5,282 nucleotides of DNA, taken from Pseudomonadota bacterium (GTDB lineage: Bacteria; Pseudomonadota; Gammaproteobacteria; Pseudomonadales; Azotimanducaceae). The position numbers and the translations under genes are program-made. Under the pieces are notes generated by a model. The model was not told the origin of the DNA. It did not search any database and saw only the letters and a list, made by a program, of their open reading frames with translations. Every line of letters starts with the position of its first letter. Position 1 is the stretch's first letter. Location: the NCBI GenBank assembly GCA_009936895.1, contig JAACDS010000105.1, forward strand, positions 1-5,282, written 5' to 3'. Positions 1-5,282 of this stretch are shown piece after piece.

Positions 1-1180
1 CACGACGCGCCACCCGAAGCAGGCCATCATCACTGAGAACACCCTTACCCTGCCGAGCACGATACGGCAGGTATACGTCCAAGCAGAACAGCGTGGCCGC
101 ACTGTTCAGCAATGAGTTAAAGGATGAAAACACGGCGCCCAACAACACTGCCAAAAAGAACCCCATGGCGTAGTTTGGCAACACATCTGCAATCAACCGC
201 GGATACGCCAAATCGATCGAAGCGAGACCGCCAGGTTCGTCGGCTCCGCCATACAGATGATAGGCAATCACACCCGGCAACATCATCAAAAATGGAACCA
301 TGACTTTGAAGAACCCTGAAAACAGCACACCTTTTTGGCCTTCGGCCAGGCTCTTGGCGGCCAGCGTGCGTTGAATCACGTATTGATTCGTACACCAGTA
401 GAACAGGTTCGCAAACACCATGCCGGTAAACAGGGTGGCAAACGGGGTGGGATCGTCAGCGCCGCCGATGGCGTTGAGTTTATGTGTCTCGGTATTGGCC
501 ACGGTATGCAAGCCATCACCCAAGCTGCCATCGCCTAGGGCAATCAAACCCAACACCGGTACCGCCAATCCAACCACCAACAGGCCTATACCGTTGAGGG
601 TGTCAGAGACCGCCACCGCCCTTAAGCCGCCAAACACCGCGTAAAGCGCACCGATACAGCCGATGGTGATAATGGTCACCACCAAGGCTTGGGCGTAGGA
701 AATACCCAACAGTGTGGGCACATCAAAAAGCTGCAGTACCGCAATGGAACCGGCATACAGCACCGAGGGAATGGTGATCAAACCATAGCCGACCATGAAA
801 AGAACCGCCGATAGCGCACGCACGCTGCCATCGAAACGATCATTGAGGAATTCCGGCAAGGTGGTAAAAGCACCAGCCAAATAACGAGGCAGGAAGATGA
901 GGGCCATGCATACGGTGGCCACCGCGGCGGTGACCTCCCAGCCCATGCTGCTTAAGTTAAATCCGTAAGCCGAACCGTTTAGACCAATGAGTTGCTCGGC
1001 GGAAAGATTCGTGAGCAGCATCGAGCCGGCGATAAAGACCGCTGTGAGGCCACGGCCCGCCAGAAAATAACCGTCTCGGGTTGCCACCTCTCCGCGGGTT
1101 TTCACATAGGAAATCCACGCAACCAAACCCATAAAAAAGGCGCAACTGACCAGCGTAAGCATGCCATCCACGCCATTCAT
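1..1180 (-). CDS. Sodium/solute symporter, SGLT-like (SSS family), 3' end cut by window edge
   Basis: This is an inner-membrane Na+-coupled uptake transporter. Reading from ATG at 1180 gives 393 open codons to the left edge; family members usually have 500-600 residues, so the C-terminal helices are outside the window. Hydrophobic segments recur throughout, about ten of them. Family hallmarks seen: NLSAEQLIG (residues 58-66, first core helix), a YAVFGGLRAV segment (180-189), YWCTNQYVIQRTLAAKS (261-277) and AVFSSFNSLLNS (349-360). The last has the A-x-x-S-S pattern (A349, S352, S353) that forms the Na2 sodium site in vSGLT. Q63, E82, N265 and K292 fall where vSGLT, from memory, contacts sugar. 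This suggests a sugar, polyol or similar polar substrate, though that is inference. The ATG follows a weak AAGG ten bases upstream, and an in-frame TAA lies 27 bases upstream with no other ATG between. It starts 31 bases after the thiolase stop, so co-transcription is likely. The family call is firm; the substrate is unknown. Confidence 0.93.
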   Translation of the reverse strand, partial: MNGVDGMLTLVSCAFFMGLVAWISYVKTRGEVATRDGYFLAGRGLTAVFIAGSMLLTNLSAEQLIGLNGSAYGFNLSSMGWEVTAAVATVCMALIFLPRYLAGAFTTLPEFLNDRFDGSVRALSAVLFMVGYGLITIPSVLYAGSIAVLQLFDVPTLLGISYAQALVVTIITIGCIGALYAVFGGLRAVAVSDTLNGIGLLVVGLAVPVLGLIALGDGSLGDGLHTVANTETHKLNAIGGADDPTPFATLFTGMVFANLFYWCTNQYVIQRTLAAKSLAEGQKGVLFSGFFKVMVPFLMMLPGVIAYHLYGGADEPGGLASIDLAYPRLIADVLPNYAMGFFLAVLLGAVFSSFNSLLNSAATLFCLDVYLPYRARQGKGVLSDDGLLRVARR

Positions 1181-1211
1181 GGCTGTGTTGCCTTGGTACC
1201 GATCTGTTTAG

Positions 1212-2375
1212 CTAGAGCCGCTCAATCACCGTGCCAGTGCCTAAGCCACCGCCACAGCACATGGCGATCAGCCCATAACGACCTTCATCTCGCTCGAGTT
1301 CGTGCAGAGCCGTGGTGATCAGGCGCGCACCGGTGGAGCCTGTAGGGTGACCTAGGGCGATCGCTCCGCCGTTTGGATTGACCTTATCTGCATCAGCTCC
1401 CACGGCTTTTTGCCAAGCCAGCACTACCGAGGCAAAGGCTTCGTTAACTTCAAACGTGTCGATGTCCTCGATGCTCAAACCCGTTTGCTCCAGCACTTTT
1501 TTCGTAGCCGGGATTGGCCCCTTCAGCATGGTGACGGGATCACACCCCACCAGCGTGGCCGCGAGAATTTTGGCTCTGGGCTTCAAACCATATTTTTCCA
1601 CAGCGCTGGCACTGGCCAAGATCACAACGGCTGCACCGTCAGATACCTGAGAGCTGGAGCCCGCGGTATGAATTTCCTGACCCGGCACCGCTTGCAACGA
1701 GGCCAAGGATTCCATATCCGTCGCACGCAAACCCTCGTCTCGAGAAACGGTATGCGTCTCACCGGTTGGGTTGCCTTCTTTGTCCAGCACCGGGGCTTCC
1801 ACGGGCACGATCTCGCGATCGAAACGACCTTCTTCCCAAGCAGCAATGGCTTTTTCTTGGCTCGATAGACCGAAGGCATCGGTGTCCTGTCGCGTGATCT
1901 GATATTCCTCAGCGATCATGGCCGCACCCTGAAACTGACTTGTCGGCTGATAGTGCTGCATGTAGCTTTCGCCCATAGGCACGCCGCCGGCCATATTAGA
2001 GCCTAGTGGAATCACCGACATCATCTCCACACCGCAGGCCATCACGATGTCCTCCATGCCCGAGCCAATCATGGCCGCTGCAAGCGATGTTGCCTGTTGG
2101 CTGGAACCGCATTGAGAATCAACCGTTGTTGCAGCCACTTCTTCAGGAAAACCCTGAGAAAGCCAAGCGATCCGAGCAATATTGAAAGACTGCTGATTGA
2201 TCTGGGACACGCAGCCCCCAATGATCTGACCAACGTTGGCGGGATCAATCCCCGCGCGCTCCAAAGCACCGCGTTGAACCTTTCCCAGCAAGTCCGCTGG
2301 CAGCAAACCCGCCAAGCCCTTGCCGCGCTTGCCGATTGGACTGCGTGCTGCTTCAACAATATAAATATCCTGCAC
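1212..2375 (-). CDS. Thiolase (acetyl-CoA C-acyltransferase type)
   Basis: This is a cytoplasmic thiolase of 387 residues, a full family length (about 390). It would cleave a 3-ketoacyl-CoA with CoA to release acetyl-CoA or a related acyl-CoA; the biosynthetic Claisen condensation is the reverse option. All catalytic elements are present: the nucleophilic cysteine C89 in VDSQCGSSQQA, the NEAF motif at 311-314, the histidine H343 in GGAIALGHPTGSTGAR, and the second cysteine C373 in MCCGGGLGTG near the C terminus. The N-terminal IVEAARSPIGKRGKG segment is typical of the family. The start is GTG, with a strong AGGAGAG seven bases upstream; no in-frame ATG precedes it. It lies 44 bases after the amidohydrolase and 31 bases before the symporter, all on the minus strand, suggesting an operon. 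The setting points to degradation of a specific compound rather than housekeeping fatty-acid oxidation, because no FadB-type partner is adjacent. Chain-length or ring specificity cannot be judged. Confidence 0.96.
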   Translation of the reverse strand: MQDIYIVEAARSPIGKRGKGLAGLLPADLLGKVQRGALERAGIDPANVGQIIGGCVSQINQQSFNIARIAWLSQGFPEEVAATTVDSQCGSSQQATSLAAAMIGSGMEDIVMACGVEMMSVIPLGSNMAGGVPMGESYMQHYQPTSQFQGAAMIAEEYQITRQDTDAFGLSSQEKAIAAWEEGRFDREIVPVEAPVLDKEGNPTGETHTVSRDEGLRATDMESLASLQAVPGQEIHTAGSSSQVSDGAAVVILASASAVEKYGLKPRAKILAATLVGCDPVTMLKGPIPATKKVLEQTGLSIEDIDTFEVNEAFASVVLAWQKAVGADADKVNPNGGAIALGHPTGSTGARLITTALHELERDEGRYGLIAMCCGGGLGTGTVIERL

Positions 2376-2382
2376 TTTGAGT

Positions 2383-2389
2383 CTCTCCT
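2383..2389 (-). promoter_or_regulatory. Ribosome binding site that sets the GTG start of the thiolase
   Basis: On the minus strand AGGAGAG lies seven bases before GTG at 2375. No in-frame ATG is nearby, and the protein from GTG begins exactly where thiolases begin, so this site decides a non-ATG start. Confidence 0.75.
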
Positions 2390-2419
2390 GTTACGTTAAA
2401 ACCAATATACCGTTTTCGA

Positions 2420-3592
2420 TTAAGTGGACAGACGGCTGCCCAACAAGCTGCGGAAGTTATCCGCGTAGAATTTTTGTCGGACCGGCTCACTGACCCCATC
2501 CATGGTCTTCTCAAACCTGCCAATCGGGTCATCTGTCCCCTCGTGGTGCGGGTAGTCCGAAGCAAACAGCAGAAGATCCTCTGCACCGGAGTTGAGCAAC
2601 CAGCCCACATCTTCGCCGGCAAACGGTGTGACCTTGATGTGTTTGCGCACGTACTCCGATGGTTGCATCTGGACTTGTGACAGATCCTGCAATCGGCGAA
2701 ATGCTCGATACGCCTGATCCATATGCTTCATCCAAGAGATAATCCAAGATGCCCCTAGCTCGACCACCGCCACCCTCAATCTCGGAAAGCGATGGAACAC
2801 GCCATCAAAAATCATCGCGGCAAGAAACAGTTCGGCATTGTACTGAATGCCCATATAAGCGATGGCGTCACGTGGCGCGTCCCCCTCGCTGTGCTCGGGC
2901 ACCGAACCCCCATTGTTATAAAACGAGAGCGGCACAGGATCCCAGCCACCGTCGGTTCCAACATGAATCGTAATGGCCATGTCGGCGTCCTGAATTTTCG
3001 CCCAGATCGGATCAAAATCCGGATGGGTAAACGCGCGAGTCCCCTGTGGTGCAATGGTGTCAATCATGACGATCGAAAAATTCATAGCAATGGCAGCATC
3101 CAGATATTCCAAGGCGGTTTCAGGACCATGGCGAAAGGGAATGTAGGCTGCCGGATGCATGCGCGCGTCGGTTTCACAAAAACTGGCTAGGCCTCGATTC
3201 AGTGCCTGCACCGAACCCGCAAAAATCTCAGGGTCTTTGGCGCCCTGCACTTGATCAAAGGCAGCCGTTGGAAAAACGATATGCGCCTGAAACCCAAGTA
3301 AATCATTGACGCGGACTCGCTCATCACGATCCCATGCTCCAAGGCCTTGGAACCCCTTGTGCTTCATGGACATGAACGACTGTTCTATTTCCGCGTAGGC
3401 TTCGGCGCTGTTTCGCCGGCGTTCGAACCCCGCCACGGCCAGCGCGGCTTTTTCCAATGCAGCCGGCTTACCTTGCCCAAACGGTGTCAGATGAGGACGC
3501 AATTTGGCGTCGGCAAATTCGGCCAACCAGGTCGGCGATTCCATCATATGAGTGTCCGCATCGTAGATATCGCTTCTATGCGCGTAGGTCAT
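2420..3592 (-). CDS. Amidohydrolase-2 family metal-dependent hydrolase or decarboxylase (COG2159)
   Basis: This 390-residue cytoplasmic protein belongs to the TIM-barrel amidohydrolase group that includes ACMSD and the resorcylate decarboxylases. Visible elements in order are DADTHMMESP (11-20; D13 and H15 match the usual first metal motif), FTHPDFDPIW (188-197), the metal-type histidine H210 in ITIHVGTDGG, FHRFPRLRVAVVELGASW (266-283, with E278), and FASDYPHHEG (343-352, where D346 is the conserved barrel-end aspartate). The C-terminal FYADNFRSLLG is also standard. These residues suggest an active metal centre. Members either hydrolyse C-N or C-C bonds or remove a carboxylate from an aromatic or unsaturated acid; the sequence does not say which. 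The ATG at 3592 has GGGAG eight bases upstream. It is the first gene of the minus-strand operon and is divergent from the MaoC-like gene. The family is certain; the reaction is not. Confidence 0.93.
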   Translation of the reverse strand: MTYAHRSDIYDADTHMMESPTWLAEFADAKLRPHLTPFGQGKPAALEKAALAVAGFERRRNSAEAYAEIEQSFMSMKHKGFQGLGAWDRDERVRVNDLLGFQAHIVFPTAAFDQVQGAKDPEIFAGSVQALNRGLASFCETDARMHPAAYIPFRHGPETALEYLDAAIAMNFSIVMIDTIAPQGTRAFTHPDFDPIWAKIQDADMAITIHVGTDGGWDPVPLSFYNNGGSVPEHSEGDAPRDAIAYMGIQYNAELFLAAMIFDGVFHRFPRLRVAVVELGASWIISWMKHMDQAYRAFRRLQDLSQVQMQPSEYVRKHIKVTPFAGEDVGWLLNSGAEDLLLFASDYPHHEGTDDPIGRFEKTMDGVSEPVRQKFYADNFRSLLGSRLST

Positions 3593-3600
3593 TGCCTTCT

Positions 3601-3605
3601 CTCCC
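3601..3605 (-). promoter_or_regulatory. Ribosome binding site of the amidohydrolase gene
   Basis: On the minus strand GGGAG precedes the ATG at 3592 with eight bases between. A second purine run, AGAAGG, is only two bases from the ATG and too close to serve. This supports the chosen start. Confidence 0.6.
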
Positions 3606-3665
3606 AGTTAAGCGGCCATCATCTCAACACAAGTCATGATGAGACGGCAACAGGCTAAGCGGAAA

Positions 3666-3684
3666 CCAGCTGTAAGGACACTGG
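3666..3684. repeat. Small imperfect palindrome over the -35 region, possible operator
   Basis: CCAG-c-TGT (3666-3673) pairs with ACACTGG (3678-3684) around a four-base AAGG centre, giving seven matched pairs with one bulged base. It covers the candidate -35 hexamer, where a repressor would act. Its small size means chance occurrence is possible. Confidence 0.25.
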
Positions 3685-3703
3685 GCATGTCTTCTGCTAG
3701 ATT
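3675..3703 (+). promoter_or_regulatory. Candidate sigma-70 promoter for the MaoC-like/sulfatase operon
   Basis: AGGACA (3675-3680, four of six matches to TTGACA) is followed after exactly 17 bases by TAGATT (3698-3703, four of six matches to TATAAT). TG one base ahead of the -10 gives an extended -10 element. The 3744 start would lie about 30 bases after the predicted transcription start. The match is moderate, so this is a prediction only. Confidence 0.35.
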
Positions 3704-3730
3704 CTTTCATTGCTAAATTACCATTTGAGA

Positions 3731-3736
3731 GAGGAG
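3731..3736 (+). promoter_or_regulatory. Ribosome binding site of the MaoC-like gene
   Basis: GAGGAG lies seven bases before the ATG at 3744, near-ideal spacing, and fixes this start for the first plus-strand gene. Confidence 0.75.
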
Positions 3737-3743
3737 CAAACCG

Positions 3744-4673
3744 ATGGCAGAACCGACGATGCTGGTTGGAGAGTTTCGCAAACCGCGACAAATGCTAGGC
3801 GACCAAGAATACGACGGCCATCTGTCCATCCACGATGACAAAATGGCGGAAGACCTTGGCTTCGCTGGTGCGCCCATCGAAGGACCCACCCATTTTAGTC
3901 AGTTTGTGCCCATGCTCCACGAGGTTTTTGGTGATGCGTGGTTCGAGCGAGGCTGCATCAGCGCCCACTACCAAACCATGGTGGTCGAAGGCGAAGAAGT
4001 CCGAGTCATGGTTGAACAAGTCGCAACCGATCAAGTGGCACGTATCAGCGCAGAAAAACGCGATGGTACACCGGTGCTCACGGGCACTGCCTCGCTCGGC
4101 CCCGATTACGGCGAGACCGAACTGGACCGACGCAGAGCGAAACTGCGCCCGGCCGATCAGCTCGTGATTCGCAGCGACCTCAGCGTCGGACAGTTAGGCG
4201 CCGGCAACCCAGAGCACGCACACAGGGCTTTCGACCAGAACATGGGGGCCATGTACCCCTTCAGTCTTGCCGAGAAATTGCAACAGATCACCGAGCAACA
4301 TCCTTACTACGGCAATGACAACCCTTGGGGCAGAGCTGTGATTCCGCTGGAAATGATCAGCGTGCTGACTCAATACACGAGCGGCCAATCTGGATTTCGC
4401 ACCCGAGGTCCGGCGATTGGCTTATTCGCTGCCCAAGAGATGAAGATGATCAAGGGGCCGCTCTTTGTCGGTCACCCGTACAAACTGGAACGCGAAATCA
4501 TTGCGCTGAGCGAAAGCAGACGCACAGAATCCAATTGGATCATGACCCGAGTGTTCGATGCCGAAACCAATGAATTGGCCGCTGTAGTCATACTGAATTC
4601 CGCCACATTGAAGGACAGCTACGAACATTACGCCGCCGACGCCGCAGCGCTCGGAAAAGACTTAACCGCCTGA
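3744..4673 (+). CDS. MaoC-like double-hotdog protein (putative acyl-CoA hydratase/dehydratase)
   Basis: This 309-residue cytoplasmic protein has the length of a two-hotdog MaoC/FAS1-type dehydratase. These enzymes add or remove water on enoyl/3-hydroxyacyl thioesters. The first hotdog (about residues 15-120) shows the hydratase-like stretch SIHDDKMAEDLGF (28-40), then AGAPIEGPTHFSQF (41-54), which resembles the 'GF...PIVHG' hotdog helix. A strand pair around ISAHYQTMVVEGEEVRVMVE (72-91) follows. The second hotdog (about 185-290) includes IGLFAAQEMKMIKGPLFVGH (225-244) and a closing strand AAVVILNSATLKD (279-291). The usual D-x-N-P-x-H catalytic motif is not intact: H30 is present, but the Asp and Asn five and three residues before it are G25 and L27, with D24 one position off. 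Activity may therefore differ from a standard hydratase, and a thioesterase or non-catalytic role is possible. It is first in the plus-strand operon and 7 bases ahead of the sulfatase. The fold is likely; the reaction is uncertain. Confidence 0.75.
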   Translation: MAEPTMLVGEFRKPRQMLGDQEYDGHLSIHDDKMAEDLGFAGAPIEGPTHFSQFVPMLHEVFGDAWFERGCISAHYQTMVVEGEEVRVMVEQVATDQVARISAEKRDGTPVLTGTASLGPDYGETELDRRRAKLRPADQLVIRSDLSVGQLGAGNPEHAHRAFDQNMGAMYPFSLAEKLQQITEQHPYYGNDNPWGRAVIPLEMISVLTQYTSGQSGFRTRGPAIGLFAAQEMKMIKGPLFVGHPYKLEREIIALSESRRTESNWIMTRVFDAETNELAAVVILNSATLKDSYEHYAADAAALGKDLTA

Positions 4674-4675
4674 GG
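4671..4675 (+). promoter_or_regulatory. Ribosome binding site of the sulfatase overlapping the upstream stop codon
   Basis: TGAGG contains the TGA stop of the MaoC-like gene and lies five bases before the ATG at 4681. Ribosomes ending the first gene would sit on the start signal of the next, so translational coupling is likely. Confidence 0.55.
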
Positions 4676-4680
4676 TACCC

Positions 4681-5282
4681 ATGGGCAGAAAAATACTCTT
4701 CATCACCACGGACCAAATGCGCTACGACGCACTGGGTTGCAACGGCGGCACCGTAGCCCGCACACCGGCCATCGATGCGTTGGCGGCTGAAGGCATCAAC
4801 TACAGGCGTGCCCACAATCAAAACGTGATTTGCATGCCGGCTCGAGCCACCATCATGACCGGCCAACACGTGGCCAGTCACGGCGTATGGATGAACGGAG
4901 TCAGCCTGCCGGAAGACACGCCCACCATCGCTCAATGGCTGCAGCAGCACAATTACCGAACGGCAATTTTAGGCAAAGCCCACTTTGAGCCCTGGCTCGG
5001 ATCCGGAGACGATTTTTACGAAAATCGCATGGCAGCCATGGGCGAGTCAGGCCCACATCGAGGCTTCGAACACATGGAGTTGGCCAATCACTTTGGCATG
5101 AATCACTCCCACTACGACCTGTGGCTGGCCCGGCATCATCCGGAATTGAATGCCAAGCGTTATCAGGCCGTCACCGACAAGGGCCAGCAAAACGTGGCCG
5201 CCTGTGGCGATACCGGTGCGGTCCAGGTCTGGCCAACGGATATACCAACAGAGCTGTATCACACCAACTGGGTTGCACAGCG
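4681..5282 (+). CDS. Formylglycine-dependent sulfatase (alkaline-phosphatase superfamily), 3' end cut by window edge
   Basis: This enzyme hydrolyses a sulfate ester, or possibly a phosphonate monoester, using a cysteine converted to formylglycine. The first 200 codons are open to the right edge; relatives usually have 450-550 residues, so the C-terminal half is missing. The signature CMPARATIMTG (51-61) has the C-x-P-x-R core: C51 is the residue to be modified and R55 its partner. ITTDQMRYD (8-16) supplies the first metal aspartate D11, with Gln instead of a second Asp at position 12, as in the choline-sulfatase and phosphonate-monoester-hydrolase-like groups. ILGKAHF (96-102) gives the usual active-site Lys and His, and SHGV (66-69) is also typical. 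The N terminus goes straight into the first strand with no signal peptide, so the enzyme should be cytoplasmic. A formylglycine-generating enzyme must be encoded elsewhere. The substrate is unknown; the downstream domain that usually decides it is not visible. Confidence 0.92.
   Translation, partial: MGRKILFITTDQMRYDALGCNGGTVARTPAIDALAAEGINYRRAHNQNVICMPARATIMTGQHVASHGVWMNGVSLPEDTPTIAQWLQQHNYRTAILGKAHFEPWLGSGDDFYENRMAAMGESGPHRGFEHMELANHFGMNHSHYDLWLARHHPELNAKRYQAVTDKGQQNVAACGDTGAVQVWPTDIPTELYHTNWVAQ

Larger units (their letters stand above)
3593..3743. promoter_or_regulatory. Divergent intergenic region between the two operon arms
   Basis: This is the largest non-coding stretch in the window, and both gene sets start outward from it. 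It must hold the control signals for the plus-strand arm and probably for the minus-strand arm. A plus-strand promoter candidate and a small palindrome are listed separately. I looked for a minus-strand sigma-70 promoter and found none convincing. No small ORF with a good ribosome site and no terminator hairpin were seen. Confidence 0.7.

Noticed and set aside
1410..1868. A 152-codon open frame on the plus strand inside the thiolase gene
   Set aside because: It is antisense to a complete thiolase with all catalytic motifs, and its translation has no recognisable domain. It looks like a codon-bias shadow.
2398..2416. AAAAC/GTTTT inverted repeat in the gap between the amidohydrolase and thiolase genes
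   Set aside because: A five-pair AT-rich stem with a nine-base loop and no GC-rich stem or T-run is too weak for a terminator; the genes more likely read through.
2792..3190. A 132-codon open frame on the plus strand inside the amidohydrolase gene
   Set aside because: It is antisense to a well-supported gene, its composition is rich in Arg/His/Asn without domain character, and it has no convincing ribosome site.
3616..3642. CATCAT ... ATGATG inverted repeat upstream of the amidohydrolase gene
   Set aside because: Six simple-sequence pairs with a 14-base spacer are easily expected by chance, and the symmetry does not extend on either side.
4588..4950. A 120-codon minus-strand open frame across the MaoC-like and sulfatase junction
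   Set aside because: It overlaps two well-supported plus-strand genes, including the sulfatase signature, and shows no family features.

Overview
The window looks like part of a catabolic gene neighbourhood from a moderately GC-rich bacterium. A proteobacterium is likely, and a marine gammaproteobacterium would fit, but this rests on codon style and protein character rather than any marker gene. Coding is dense. Five protein genes account for nearly all of the sequence, and there are no tRNA or rRNA genes, IS elements, CRISPR repeats or convincing terminators. No stretch longer than about 150 bases lacks a gene.

Layout: positions 1-3592 carry three genes on the minus strand. In transcription order they are a COG2159-type amidohydrolase (3592-2420), a thiolase (2375-1212, GTG start) and an SGLT-like sodium/solute symporter (from 1180, running off the left edge). 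The gaps of 44 and 31 bases contain no terminator, so the three probably form one operon. A 151-base intergenic region (3593-3743) separates this arm from a plus-strand arm. That arm has a MaoC-like double-hotdog protein (3744-4673), followed after 7 bases by a formylglycine-type sulfatase (4681 to the right edge, cut). The intergenic region has a plausible plus-strand promoter with a small imperfect palindrome over its -35 element.

Functional reading (inference): the symporter would import a small polar solute and the sulfatase would remove a sulfate ester inside the cell. The amidohydrolase would carry out a hydrolytic or decarboxylating step. The MaoC-like protein and the thiolase would handle a CoA-thioester intermediate, with the thiolase cleaving it to acetyl-CoA or a related acyl-CoA. 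Together this suggests uptake and breakdown of an organosulfate or related compound. The substrate cannot be named from the sequence. The individual families are well known. The least ordinary points are the gene combination, the atypical catalytic segment of the MaoC-like protein, and a sugar-transporter-like symporter next to acyl-CoA enzymes.
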